A stretch of DNA of 55,829 nucleotides, from contig CAMCWF010000015.1 in the NCBI GenBank assembly GCA_945882095.1, forward strand, positions 1 to 55,829, read 5' to 3'. Shown in pieces: positions 26,915-36,273 of this stretch (position 1 is the stretch's first letter; the number at the start of each line of letters is the position of its first letter). The notes below the pieces were generated by a model that saw nothing but the letters and a program-made list of their open reading frames with translations, was not told the DNA's origin and made no database searches. The translations under genes and the position numbers were made by a program. The stretch comes from Chryseobacterium gleum (GTDB lineage Bacteria; Bacteroidota; Bacteroidia; Flavobacteriales_D; Crocinitomicaceae).

Positions 26915-27453
26915 AGCTTTGGGGATTGAATCAAGGGTGGACCCTTTTTCTAGACCGTGATGGAGTGGTGAATGAACGCATTTTTGATGGCTATGTCTTG
27001 AATAGCGCTGATTTCCATTTCACATACAAAGCCCTCGAAGCCCTGCGTTTGGCTCATTCAATGTTTAATCGAATCATCCTGGTCACCAACCAACAATGCG
27101 TAGCGCTTGAATTGATTTCCTTGCCAGCATTGCAGGAGATCCACCAACACATGTTGACCGAAATTGAAGCGAATGGAGGAAAAATCGATGCGGTTTTTGC
27201 AGCCATTGAACATAAGAAAGATCCAGATAACCGAAGAAAACCCAAGCCAGCCATGGCGTTTGAAGCAAAAAACATTTTCCCGGAAATAGATTTTTCCAAA
27301 TCCATCATGGTAGGAGATACCGATGGCGATATGAATTTCGGAAAAAACCTAGGCATGCGCACCGTACTTGTTCAAAGTGCCGAAATTGTTTCTGTAACAC
27401 CCGACCTTGTCGTTGGTTCTTTGTATGAATTTATCCTTTCCCTATGCGAATAG
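26905..27453 (+). CDS. HAD-IIIA family phosphatase, GmhB/HisB-like with altered loops
   Basis: Protein of 182 residues. HAD motif I is LFLDRDGVVNE (Asp17, Asp19), motif II LVTNQ, motif III region RRKPKPAM and motif IV MVGDTDGDMNFGKNLGM, all as in heptose-bisphosphate phosphatase GmhB and histidinol phosphatase. Two departures are visible: the glycine-rich GIGRG stretch after TNQ is replaced by QCVALELIS, and the cysteine/histidine zinc loop of GmhB is absent (AAIEHKKDPDNRRKPKP). The catalytic Asp pair is intact, so it probably is an active phosphatase on a sugar phosphate, substrate uncertain. It overlaps both neighbours by 10 nt. Confidence 0.78.
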   Translation: MGLKLWGLNQGWTLFLDRDGVVNERIFDGYVLNSADFHFTYKALEALRLAHSMFNRIILVTNQQCVALELISLPALQEIHQHMLTEIEANGGKIDAVFAAIEHKKDPDNRRKPKPAMAFEAKNIFPEIDFSKSIMVGDTDGDMNFGKNLGMRTVLVQSAEIVSVTPDLVVGSLYEFILSLCE

Positions 27454-28193
27454 TATTGTTGTGCTTCCTACTGATGCAATGCGCAAGCATTTTGTCGCAA
27501 AATAAAACCGATGCCAAAGGAAACAAACAAGGCCCTTGGGTGAAATACCATCCCAATTCAAAAAGCATCCTGTATACTGGGCAGTTTAAAGACAACCATC
27601 CCGTGGGGGAATTTAGGTATTTTTATCCCTCAGGTGCCGTTAAAGCCATCGTCCAACACGAATCCCTTCATCACAGTTTTGCATGGTATTATTATGAAAA
27701 TGAACAAATGATGTCACTCGGGAAATACGTCGACCAGTTGAAAGATTCTGTTTGGATGAATTACAACGCTGGCGGTTTCCTGGTCAGCAAAGAACATTTC
27801 AAAAACAACAAATTGAACGGCGAAAAAATCATTTATTACGTTGCAAATCAAGTAGAAAATGGAGAGCTTAAGATCCTCAGTGTAGAACATTTTTCCGACA
27901 GTGTTCTTCATGGTCGTTACCAAGCTTTTTTCTCTACAGGAAAAATGAAAGAGCAAGGAAATTATTCCTTTGGTGTAAAGGATGGCGTTTGGGAATCCTT
28001 TCATACCAACGGAAATGTAGCAACACGTGTAAAATTCAAAGAGGGAAAAGCCTACGGCTATGCGTACTCGTATGATGATGAAGGGGAGGAGACCTATAAA
28101 GTTTTTTACCTTAAGGGAGAGAAATTGTCTAAAGAAGCCTTGAAAAAATACCTAGAGAATTGCGCGAAAAATGGAATTACTCCTGATGAATAA
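27444..28193 (+). CDS. Secreted YwqK/MORN-repeat protein
   Basis: Protein of 249 residues with signal peptide (cleavage near ASILSQ). It consists of YwqK-type (MORN-like) repeats: KQGPWVKYHPNSKSILYTGQ, VGEFRYFYPSGAVKA, GRYQAFFSTGKMKEQGNY and DGVWESFHTNGNVATRVKF. Such repeats form beta-hairpin rods and are common in Bacteroidota exported proteins; the toxin-antitoxin label sometimes given to them is not supported here. Overlaps the HAD gene by 10 nt, so it is in the same operon. Confidence 0.78.
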   Translation: MRIVLLCFLLMQCASILSQNKTDAKGNKQGPWVKYHPNSKSILYTGQFKDNHPVGEFRYFYPSGAVKAIVQHESLHHSFAWYYYENEQMMSLGKYVDQLKDSVWMNYNAGGFLVSKEHFKNNKLNGEKIIYYVANQVENGELKILSVEHFSDSVLHGRYQAFFSTGKMKEQGNYSFGVKDGVWESFHTNGNVATRVKFKEGKAYGYAYSYDDEGEETYKVFYLKGEKLSKEALKKYLENCAKNGITPDE

Positions 28194-28206
28194 CTATCTT
28201 TAAAGC

Positions 28207-28896
28207 ATGAAAAGTTTTTTTCATTTGGTAGGGATTGTTGGGTTCGCATCGCTTTTGGTGGCGTGCAACAAAGACAATCCACAAGTCACCCTTGCCGATT
28301 ACCATTATGATTATTTCCCTGTTAAACTCGGAGCCTATTGGATGTATGACGTTGTAGAAATTTCCCATGACCAAAATGCTGCCATTCCACACGATACACT
28401 TTCCTACCAACTGAAAACCGAAATAGGGGATACTTTAATCGACAATGAGGGGAGAATTACCAACCGTTTTTATCGCTACAAACGAAATACTTCCTTTGAT
28501 TCTTGGGTCTTGACAGATGTTTGGACCACGATTGTGGTGGATAACCGTGCAGAGCTTGTTGAAGAAAACATTCGCAAGGTGGTGCTGCGTTTCCCAATCA
28601 ACAGCAGTCTGGTGTGGAACCCCAATCAATTCAATTTTTTGGCTTCTCAACAAGCGTATTACGAGGATATTCACAACCCCAATTCCGTAAATACCTTCTC
28701 CTTAGACAGCACCGTAAAAGCTTTGAGCGTAAAAGAACTCAGCCTTGTTTCCTATGCCCATCAATATGAGGTGTACGCGAAAAAAATAGGACTGGTGCGG
28801 AAGTATTACAAAGATTTGAAAATTTTAAATTTTGACACCTTGAATATCCTTTCAGGCAAAGAACTTTATTATACCTTGACGGATTATAGCCATTAA
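28207..28896 (+). CDS. Lipoprotein of unknown function
   Basis: Protein of 229 residues with lipobox LLVAC (Cys20). The mature part starts with an aromatic-rich segment (ADYHYDYFPVKLGAYWMYDVVE), a pattern seen in many Bacteroidota lipoproteins where a metric such as YFPxxxGxxWxY recurs. No enzyme motif seen. It lies 13 nt after the YwqK gene. A near -7 sequence, TATCTTTA (28195-28202), ends 4 nt before the ATG, so it may also have its own start of transcription. Confidence 0.7.
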   Translation: MKSFFHLVGIVGFASLLVACNKDNPQVTLADYHYDYFPVKLGAYWMYDVVEISHDQNAAIPHDTLSYQLKTEIGDTLIDNEGRITNRFYRYKRNTSFDSWVLTDVWTTIVVDNRAELVEENIRKVVLRFPINSSLVWNPNQFNFLASQQAYYEDIHNPNSVNTFSLDSTVKALSVKELSLVSYAHQYEVYAKKIGLVRKYYKDLKILNFDTLNILSGKELYYTLTDYSH

Positions 28897-28908
28897 TCCT
28901 TATTTTTG
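28876..28908 (+). promoter_or_regulatory. Promoter of the GT9 gene
   Basis: TTG at 28876-28878, 22-nt spacer, exact TATTTTTG at 28901-28908, 6 nt before the ATG at 28915. The -33 element lies inside the end of the upstream lipoprotein gene. Confidence 0.6.
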
Positions 28909-28914
28909 GTGCAG

Positions 28915-30006
28915 ATGGAATTTTCAGAGGTAAAAAGAGATTGTAAATATTTTAAAGGTCACATCCCTTGTGATTTCAATAAACAAAAGGGAAAGGTTTG
29001 TCGGACATGCGACGAATATCAACCCATTGAAACACGCATCCTAATCATCAAACTTGCAGCCTTAGGCGATGTGATTCGTACCACCCCACTGTTGGCTAAG
29101 TTCCGTTCGAAGTACCCCAGTGCCCACATTACTTGGATGACCCAAAGTCCAGAAATATTACCTAAAAATCAAATTGACCTGATTCTTCCTTTTGATGCAA
29201 TGTCAATTTTTCTCTTGGAAAACAGCCTTTTTGACCTTGTCGTGAATTTGGATAAGGAACCTGAAGCCTGTGTATTGATGGCCAAAATTGAAGGGAAGCA
29301 TAAGTATGGATACACATGGTTGGACCATGGTGTGGCGCCCTGTACCCCCGCTGCAGAACATAAATTGATGACGGGTTTCTTTGATGAGTTGTCGAAAGTA
29401 AATACCAAAAGCTATCCCGAAGAAATTTTTGAAATTTGTCACGAATCCTTTGATTATGAGCCTTATGCCATACAACTTAACCAAGAGAAGTACGAAGAGT
29501 GGAACCACAAGTTTAGTGCGTTAAAAGGAAACAAAAAAGAAGTGGTTGGACTCAATACAGGGTGTGGTCCAAGATGGAAAACCAGGCTTTGGGACGATGA
29601 AAAATGGATTCAACTGGCTCGCGAATTGGTCGAATTAGGACATTTTCCCGTATTTCTTGGAGGCGCACTTGAGCATGAAAAAAACCTTCGTTTGGCTAAA
29701 GAAGCCGATGCCTATTATCCTGGGCATTACGACCTTGAAACCTTCATTTCTTTGACCCATGCTTGTGACATCGTGGTGACCCAAGTAACGATGATGATGC
29801 ACATTGCTACCGCATTGCAGAAAAAGATGGTGCTCATGAATACCATTTTTAATCCCCATGAATTTGAATTGTATAACCGCGGTGTGATGGTAGGTCCTCC
29901 AAAAGACTGTGAATGTTACTATGGCAATGTTTGCAAACGAGGGGTTCCTTGTATGAATGACATTCAACCTGAATCCATTGTCACTGCCATAAAGACCCTT
30001 ACCTAA
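28915..30006 (+). CDS. Family 9 glycosyltransferase (heptosyltransferase-like) with cysteine clusters
   Basis: Protein of 363 residues. The GT-B fold of family 9 is shown by ILIIKLAALGDVIRTTPLL at the N-lobe, VVGLNTGCGPRWKTRLWDDEKW at the donor-site loop, and FLGGALEHEKNLRLAKEAD plus the acceptor-side TLEDLETFISLTHACDIVVTQ-like region. Unusually, four Cys precede the N-lobe (10, 19, 29, 32: DCKYFKGHIPC...CRTC) and four more lie at the C-terminus (332, 334, 340, 346: DCECYYGNVC..GVPC). They could bind a metal or Fe-S cluster; this is inference. The TTG at 28906 that extends the frame is inside the -7 box, so the ATG at 28915 is preferred. Confidence 0.85.
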   Translation: MEFSEVKRDCKYFKGHIPCDFNKQKGKVCRTCDEYQPIETRILIIKLAALGDVIRTTPLLAKFRSKYPSAHITWMTQSPEILPKNQIDLILPFDAMSIFLLENSLFDLVVNLDKEPEACVLMAKIEGKHKYGYTWLDHGVAPCTPAAEHKLMTGFFDELSKVNTKSYPEEIFEICHESFDYEPYAIQLNQEKYEEWNHKFSALKGNKKEVVGLNTGCGPRWKTRLWDDEKWIQLARELVELGHFPVFLGGALEHEKNLRLAKEADAYYPGHYDLETFISLTHACDIVVTQVTMMMHIATALQKKMVLMNTIFNPHEFELYNRGVMVGPPKDCECYYGNVCKRGVPCMNDIQPESIVTAIKTLT

Positions 30007-30009
30007 CCC

Positions 30010-31134
30010 ATGCGTTTTGTCTTTTTATCCACTTTTTATCCCTTTCGTGGTGGAATAGCCCAGTTCAATGCGTTGGTATATCGAGAACTCGAGAGGAACA
30101 ACGAAGTGGTAGCCGTTACCTTCAAACGTCAATACCCAAAATTGCTCTTTCCAGGTAAAACACAATACGTTACCCCAGAAGATACAGCGGATAAAATACC
30201 TTCCTTCCCTTGGCTCGATACCATCAATCCCTTTAGCTATGTTTCAACGGCGAAAAAAGTTCGAAACCTGAAGCCAGAAGTGGTGCTTACCAAATATTGG
30301 ATGACGTTTTTCGGGCCTTCGCTTGGGTTTGTGTTAAGCCGACAATCTCGTTTTGCCAAAAGAATTGCCATCCTCGACAATGTCATCCCCCACGAACGAC
30401 GGTTTTTTGACCACGCGTTCAACCGCTACTTTCTAAACCGCAACGATGGGTTTATTGCGATGACAGAAAAAGTAAAAAATGACTTGCTTTCCTACATTCC
30501 GGATGCGAAATGCATGCTGATTCCTCACCCTATCTATAACCATTTCGGCGCAAGATTAGCCAGGGCAGAGGCATTGAGAAATTTGAACATTACCGTTAAA
30601 GAAGACAGCCGCGTACTTTTGTTTTTCGGAATCATTCGGGATTACAAAGGATTGGATGTTTTGATTGAAGCCCTTTCATTATTGGACAATCGCTATGCGT
30701 TGATCATTGCTGGTGAGGCCTATGGAGATTTTAAGAAATACGAGAAATGCATGGAGCGATTTGAGGTGAAGGAACGATGTTTTGTTTTCGAGCGGTACAT
30801 CGGAGATGAAGAAGTACCAAATTTCTTTTCCGCCGGCGATGTGTGCGTATTGCCCTATAAATCAGCAACCCAAAGTGGGATTACAGGGATTGCACAACAT
30901 TTTGAATTGCCGGTAATTGCTACCAACGTGGGTGGATTGGCGGAAACAATAGCGCATAACAAGACAGGTTTAATCGTTGATCATGTAGACCCAGCCGAAC
31001 TGGCAAGTCAAATTGGATTTTACTTTGACAATCAATGCAGGGAATCCTTTGCGGTCAATATTCAAAACCAAAACAAGGAAAACAATTGGGGCTCCTTTGT
31101 GAAGAAATTGGAGGCCTTCGTCCAAGAAATATAA
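30010..31134 (+). CDS. Family 4 glycosyltransferase
   Basis: Protein of 374 residues with a GT-B fold: N-terminal FLSTFYPFRGGIAQFN (glycine-rich acceptor-side loop), the central LLFFGIIRDYKGLDVLIEA that opens the nucleotide-sugar lobe, and C-terminal ADVCVLPY-like GDVCVLPYKSATQSGI and GLIVDH. Glu of the EX7E-like motif falls in the QSGITGIAQHFELPVIATNVGG block, where the first Glu is replaced by Gln-Ser-Gly, as in several GT4 subfamilies. Starts 3 nt after the GT9 stop, so both act in the same pathway, probably surface polysaccharide or lipid-linked glycan synthesis. Confidence 0.85.
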   Translation: MRFVFLSTFYPFRGGIAQFNALVYRELERNNEVVAVTFKRQYPKLLFPGKTQYVTPEDTADKIPSFPWLDTINPFSYVSTAKKVRNLKPEVVLTKYWMTFFGPSLGFVLSRQSRFAKRIAILDNVIPHERRFFDHAFNRYFLNRNDGFIAMTEKVKNDLLSYIPDAKCMLIPHPIYNHFGARLARAEALRNLNITVKEDSRVLLFFGIIRDYKGLDVLIEALSLLDNRYALIIAGEAYGDFKKYEKCMERFEVKERCFVFERYIGDEEVPNFFSAGDVCVLPYKSATQSGITGIAQHFELPVIATNVGGLAETIAHNKTGLIVDHVDPAELASQIGFYFDNQCRESFAVNIQNQNKENNWGSFVKKLEAFVQEI

Positions 31135-31184
31135 GGCAATGGGTCGGGCTAAATCCACACTTGCCAATTACTAATTTTTAAAAG

Positions 31185-31215
31185 TTGATTTTACAAATCG
31201 TAAATCCTATATTTG
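31185..31215 (+). promoter_or_regulatory. Promoter of secDF
   Basis: TTG at 31185-31187, 20-nt spacer and exact TATATTTG at 31208-31215, 32 nt before the ATG. It is the best match to the Bacteroidota consensus in the window. Confidence 0.8.
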
Positions 31216-31247
31216 CACCCTTGTAATTTACAAATAAAGCAGAATAA

Positions 31248-34223
31248 ATGAGAAATAAGGGCTTTTTTTGGTTTTTAACCATATTATTGCTTGCCGTGTC
31301 TTTGTATCAGTTGTCTTTCACCTGGTATGCCGTAAAAGAAGAACGAAAAGCTGAGAAAGAGGCGGTTTTAAAAGTAAACCAACTTCGCGAAGAATCCTTT
31401 AAAAATGAAGGAGATCAAAAAGGAATAGGCTACTTGCCAAACAATACCACCGTAGATTTTAATTCTCCTGAAGGAGAAGCGTTGGCAAAAGCAGCGTTTA
31501 TCAATGAGATTTTACGTGAGCGAGGATCAAAAGAGGTGTATCCAATCTTTGGTTCTACTTTCTCTGAAGTAAAAAAACGATCGCTGGCTTTCGGACTCGA
31601 CCTTGTCGGTGGAATGAGTGTAACCATGGAAATCTCTACCGGAGACCTGCTTATCAGCCACGCGCAAAGTCCCAATTCCGTGAGGTTTAAAACCATCTAT
31701 GCAGAAGCAAATCGCAAATACAATGCAGGAAAGGGCGATTTCTTGGATTTGTTCATCCAGGCTGCGGAGAAAAACAATACAAAACTTAGCCTCATTCTTA
31801 AGGGCGATGGCATTGGAGTGAACTCTACCAACAATGAGATCGAAAGGTATTTCAAAGACCTTCTTAAATCTTCCATGGATGGAGTAGAACAAATCATGTA
31901 TCGCAGGATCAACCAATTTGGTGTAGCACAACCTAACATTCAAAAAGACCTTGCCACCAATCGACTTTACATCGAATTGCCAGGGGTGCAAGATGAAAAT
32001 ACCGTAGCGCAAAAACTAAAATCTACCGCTAACCTTGAGTTTTTTGAAACGTTTGCCCCAAGTCAAATAAAAAACGAATTGGCCAACGCAGATTTAATCA
32101 GTAAAAATGCTGAAAGTACAAAGTCAGACACTACAGACACCGCTGATACATCCTCAAACATGCCTGCAAAGGAAGAAGGAAGATTGTCTTTGGGGGGTAG
32201 CAGCAAAACCAAAAGTTTGATGGATTACATTCAGCCAGTGGGAGATTATGCCATTGGTTCTGTTTTGGCATTGGACAAAGGTTCTGTAGACCAAATTTTG
32301 AAACGAGAAGACGTAATGGCAGCTTTGCCACCAAACATTCGATTCATGTGGGGTGCAGAGCCCAATGAAATGGATAAGAAATCCAAACAAATCGGATACA
32401 TGCTTTATGCGTGCAGGGTTCCTGAAGATGGCAAAGCACGTGTGAATGGACAACACATTTCCAGTGCTTCAACCGGTTTCGACCAACGCGATGGTAAAAT
32501 CACAGTCGATTTGAAGATGACACCTGAAGGTACAGATGAGTGGGGACAAATGACAACGGAAAACAAAGACAGGATTGTTGCCATAACCATGGACAATGTG
32601 GTGTATTCTGCGCCAACCGTAATCAATGCCATTACTTCTGGAAGTACGCAAATCTCTGGAACGTTTACCTTCGAAGAAGCAGAATCTTTGGCTGGTTTGT
32701 TAAATGGAGGGGCTTTGCCCGCTCCGTGTTTAATCAAAGAACAAAACCGTGTAGGTCCGAGCATTGGGGCAGAGAATTCGCAAGCAGGATTGGTTTCTTT
32801 CGGCTTTGCCTTCTTAGCGGTATTGTTGTACATGTTCTTTTATTACGGAAAATCCGGTATTGCGGCGAACATCGCTTTGTTGGCCAACGTCGTTTTCATC
32901 ATGGGTTGCTTGGCATCCTTTGGTGCTGTACTTACCTTGGCAGGGATTGCAGGTATCATCTTGACCATCGGTACCGCGGTCGATGCGAACATCCTTATCT
33001 TTGAACGTATCCGTGAGGAACAACGTGCAGGGGTGGAAACCAAAACCGCCATTGACATCGGATTTAAAAAAGCACTTCCTTCCATCATCGATGCGAACAT
33101 CTCCCACTTATTGGTAGCTGTAGTATTGAAGTATTTCGGAACCGGTGAGATTGAATCCTTTGCAACCACATTGATTGTCGGAATCTTTACTTCTGTATTC
33201 TCCGCAATCTTTATTTCACGTTTGGTTATCAACTTTTGGATAGAAAGAAACAAAGGCGTGGCTTTCGATACAAAATACTCTAAAGGTTTGTTCCAAAACT
33301 TCCATTTCAATTGGATTGGTGCACGTAAATATTTCTACATCTTCTCGATTTCAGTGACGGTAATCGGTATGATCAGTTTATTTACACGTGGATTGAAACA
33401 AAGTGTGGAATTTACCGGGGGAAGAACTTTCTCCGTGAAATTTGAGAAAAAAGCAGACATTGAAGCGATACGTGCGGAACTTGAAAAAACATTTGTTGAA
33501 AACAAAGAAGTTTCTTCCATTGAGTTGAAAACCAAGTCGAATGATTACAATGTGGAAATCATGACGAATTATAAGTTGAAAGACGATGGGGCAACCGAAG
33601 AAGTAAAAACAAAAATGAGCGAAGCCTTAAATCGACTGAAAGGAAAATTAGGGAATCATACTTTTGAAGGACAAAGAACGGTGAGTGCATCTGTCTCCAG
33701 TGAATTGTGGAACTCTTCTGCGATTTCTTTGACGGTCGCTTTGATTGCAATCTTCCTATACATCCTCTTCCGATTCGGATACTGGCAATATTCACTCGGT
33801 GCCATTGTCGGATTGATCCACGATGCCTTTTTCGTAATTTCCGTTTTCTCGCTCTTGCATGGCTTCCTGCCTTTCAGTCTGGATGTAAATCAAGCCTTTA
33901 TTGCGGCCATTCTAACCGTCATCGGTTATTCGATGAATGACACCGTAATTGTATTCGATAGGATCCGTGAAAACCTCCGCGCCAGCGGTCCAGAGGATCA
34001 TCATTATGAAATCGTCAACCGTTCCTTGAACACCACCCTAAGCAGAACCTTCAATACCTCAATGATCCTCTTTGTCGTTGTGTTGATCATGTTTATTTTC
34101 GGTGGACCTGCGATTAAAGGTTTTCTATTCGCATTGTTGGTTGGGGTAGTCATCGGTACCTATTCATCATTGTGTGTGGCAACGCCTATTCTTATCGATT
34201 TCTCCAAACGATTGAAAGCGTAA
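31248..34223 (+). CDS. secDF: Fused protein translocase SecDF
   Basis: Protein of 991 residues, the usual length for the Bacteroidota SecD-SecF fusion. It begins with a membrane helix (about 7-27), then the periplasmic P1 region with FGLDLVGGMSVTMEI, a variable hydrophilic Ser/Thr/Asp-rich stretch (about 285-325), the SecD helices with GTAVDANILIFERIREE, and the SecF half with FTGGRTFSVKF, YSMNDTVIVFDRIREN and a last bundle of helices. It uses the proton gradient to help SecYEG release exported proteins on the periplasmic side. It is monocistronic with a strong promoter and a terminator. Confidence 0.97.
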   Translation: MRNKGFFWFLTILLLAVSLYQLSFTWYAVKEERKAEKEAVLKVNQLREESFKNEGDQKGIGYLPNNTTVDFNSPEGEALAKAAFINEILRERGSKEVYPIFGSTFSEVKKRSLAFGLDLVGGMSVTMEISTGDLLISHAQSPNSVRFKTIYAEANRKYNAGKGDFLDLFIQAAEKNNTKLSLILKGDGIGVNSTNNEIERYFKDLLKSSMDGVEQIMYRRINQFGVAQPNIQKDLATNRLYIELPGVQDENTVAQKLKSTANLEFFETFAPSQIKNELANADLISKNAESTKSDTTDTADTSSNMPAKEEGRLSLGGSSKTKSLMDYIQPVGDYAIGSVLALDKGSVDQILKREDVMAALPPNIRFMWGAEPNEMDKKSKQIGYMLYACRVPEDGKARVNGQHISSASTGFDQRDGKITVDLKMTPEGTDEWGQMTTENKDRIVAITMDNVVYSAPTVINAITSGSTQISGTFTFEEAESLAGLLNGGALPAPCLIKEQNRVGPSIGAENSQAGLVSFGFAFLAVLLYMFFYYGKSGIAANIALLANVVFIMGCLASFGAVLTLAGIAGIILTIGTAVDANILIFERIREEQRAGVETKTAIDIGFKKALPSIIDANISHLLVAVVLKYFGTGEIESFATTLIVGIFTSVFSAIFISRLVINFWIERNKGVAFDTKYSKGLFQNFHFNWIGARKYFYIFSISVTVIGMISLFTRGLKQSVEFTGGRTFSVKFEKKADIEAIRAELEKTFVENKEVSSIELKTKSNDYNVEIMTNYKLKDDGATEEVKTKMSEALNRLKGKLGNHTFEGQRTVSASVSSELWNSSAISLTVALIAIFLYILFRFGYWQYSLGAIVGLIHDAFFVISVFSLLHGFLPFSLDVNQAFIAAILTVIGYSMNDTVIVFDRIRENLRASGPEDHHYEIVNRSLNTTLSRTFNTSMILFVVVLIMFIFGGPAIKGFLFALLVGVVIGTYSSLCVATPILIDFSKRLKA

Positions 34224-34244
34224 GCATACATACTTGCTCATTGT

Positions 34245-34271
34245 AAAACCACCTCTAGAGGTGGTTTTTTT
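34245..34271. terminator. Perfect-palindrome terminator after secDF
   Basis: AAAACCACCTCT followed directly by AGAGGTGGTTTT then three more T. Twelve-base arms with no unpaired loop (four central bases would form the loop), A-run before and T-run after, so it can work in both directions. It starts 22 nt after the secDF stop. Confidence 0.9.
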
Positions 34272-34367
34272 ATGCCTGATAATTTGATGGGCATTTCGGA
34301 TGGGTTTTTAAACGCTATTTGTTCATAATTCCTTTGTTTCGTGTGTAGACTGACCGCCTATTCATTC

Positions 34368-34375
34368 TAAATTTG
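34368..34375 (+). promoter_or_regulatory. -7 element (TAAATTTG) of parE
   Basis: Exact TAnnTTTG, 17 nt before the ATG at 34393. The -33 region holds GTG, not TTG. Confidence 0.45.
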
Positions 34376-34392
34376 AGTTCACCGTAACATAC

Positions 34393-36264
34393 ATGGCCGA
34401 AAATCAATATACCGAAGACAACATACGCTCACTTGACTGGAAAGAGCACATTCGCCTCCGTCCGGGAATGTATATCGGTAAATTAGGGGATGGCGCATCC
34501 GCAGAGGATGGTATTTACATTCTGGTCAAAGAAGTCATTGACAATTGCATTGATGAATTTGTGATGGGTAACGGTAAAAGAATCGATGTCAAAGTTCAAG
34601 ATGGAAAGGTAACGGTAAGAGATTTTGGACGTGGCATTCCCCTTGGGAAAGTCGAAGAAGTGGTTTCCAAAATGAATACAGGGGGTAAATATGATTCAAA
34701 AGCCTTTAAGAAATCCGTGGGCCTTAATGGGGTAGGTACAAAAGCGGTAAACGCGTTGTCCTCCCATTTTAAAGTGTACGCAGTCCGTGATGGTTCCTTG
34801 AAAGCCGCTACTTTTTCCATGGGTAACTTGGTGAAATCCTTTGAAATTGAAGAGACTACAGAACAAAATGGTACCTATGTAGAGTTCATTCCCGATGAAC
34901 AGGTATTTAAAAAATATGCCTTTAAAACCACCTATCTCCAAAAGATGATGTGGAATTATTGCTACCTCAACCGAAATTTAAGCATCTACTTTAATGGGGA
35001 GAAGTTTCAATCCAAAGAAGGATTAAAAGACCTGTTGGAAAACAACATGGATGGCGATCCCTTGTATCCGATTATCCACTTGGAAGCAGAAGACATCGAG
35101 GTAGCTTTTACGCATGGAAGGACCTACGGAGAGGATTACTATTCTTTTGTGAACGGACAACATACCACCCAAGGTGGAACCCATCAGAGTGCCTTCAGGG
35201 AATCCGTTGCAAAGGTGATCAGGGACTTCTACAATAAAAACTATGAGGCTTCTGACATTCGTCAATCGATTGTGGCTGCAGTGTCGGTCAAAGTGGTAGA
35301 GCCTGTATTCGAATCTCAAACAAAAACGAAACTTGGCTCGCAAGAAATTGAACCCGATGGAAAATCGATGCGTGCGTTTATCAATGATTTCCTAAAGGAC
35401 CACCTCGACAATTATTTACACCGAAATCCTGAAGTCGCAGACATCCTTGAGAAAAAAATAAAGCAGGCAGAACGCGAAAGAAAAGAGTTGGCAGGCATTC
35501 GTAAAATTGCCCGTGACCGTTCTAAAAAAGCAAGTCTTCACAACAAGAAATTGCGCGATTGCCGCATTCACCTTACGGACTTAAAAGACGACAGGAGGGA
35601 GGACACCACCTTGTTTATTACTGAGGGTGACTCGGCGAGTGGATCCATTACCAAATCCAGGGATGTCGGTACCCAAGCCGTGTTTTCGCTGCGTGGTAAA
35701 CCCTTAAATGTGTATGGTCTCACTAAAAAAGTGGTGTACGAAAACGAAGAGTTTAACTTGATCCAAGCAGCCCTAGACATTGAAGAGGAAATGGACAACC
35801 TGCGCTACAATCGCATTGTCATTGCAACCGATGCCGATGTCGATGGAATGCACATTCGCATGCTACTGCTCACTTTTTTCCTTCAGTTTTTTCCGGACTT
35901 GGTGAAAAGAAACCATGTCTATGTACTGCAAACACCGTTGTTCAGGGTGAGGAATAAAAAGAAAACCATGTACTGCTATTCAGATGAGGAAAGAAAAAAT
36001 GCGATTTTGGAAATTGGTAAAGGGGCGGAAATCACAAGGTTTAAGGGATTGGGAGAGATTTCACCCGATGAATTCATACATTTTATTGGAAACGACATCC
36101 GTTTGGAACCTGTAGTCCTTACAAAAGAAGCTTCCATAGATTCCATTCTTTCTTATTTCATGGGAAAAAATACACCGGAGCGACAAGAGTTTATCATTGA
36201 TAACTTAAGGGTGGAAAAAGACGAGGCAGACGCAACGGATGAGACAGAATTGGAATTGACATAA
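34393..36264 (+). CDS. parE: DNA topoisomerase IV subunit B
   Basis: Protein of 623 residues. The GHKL ATPase shows [30 protein letters not shown] and the ATP lid [14 protein letters not shown]. The transducer lies at about 230-390, and the TOPRIM domain has [10 protein letters not shown] with the acidic [10 protein letters not shown]. The short length, lack of a gyrase-type insert and adjacency to the A subunit indicate topoisomerase IV, which decatenates chromosomes, not gyrase. It is 9 nt upstream of parC. Confidence 0.92.
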   Translation: MAENQYTEDNIRSLDWKEHIRLRPGMYIGKLGDGASAEDGIYILVKEVIDNCIDEFVMGNGKRIDVKVQDGKVTVRDFGRGIPLGKVEEVVSKMNTGGKYDSKAFKKSVGLNGVGTKAVNALSSHFKVYAVRDGSLKAATFSMGNLVKSFEIEETTEQNGTYVEFIPDEQVFKKYAFKTTYLQKMMWNYCYLNRNLSIYFNGEKFQSKEGLKDLLENNMDGDPLYPIIHLEAEDIEVAFTHGRTYGEDYYSFVNGQHTTQGGTHQSAFRESVAKVIRDFYNKNYEASDIRQSIVAAVSVKVVEPVFESQTKTKLGSQEIEPDGKSMRAFINDFLKDHLDNYLHRNPEVADILEKKIKQAERERKELAGIRKIARDRSKKASLHNKKLRDCRIHLTDLKDDRREDTTLFITEGDSASGSITKSRDVGTQAVFSLRGKPLNVYGLTKKVVYENEEFNLIQAALDIEEEMDNLRYNRIVIATDADVDGMHIRMLLLTFFLQFFPDLVKRNHVYVLQTPLFRVRNKKKTMYCYSDEERKNAILEIGKGAEITRFKGLGEISPDEFIHFIGNDIRLEPVVLTKEASIDSILSYFMGKNTPERQEFIIDNLRVEKDEADATDETELELT

Positions 36265-36273
36265 AGCAAAAGG

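Noticed and set aside
27444..28193. Toxin-antitoxin system from the YwqK label
   Set aside because: The protein has a signal peptide and MORN-like repeats, and no toxin partner is adjacent.
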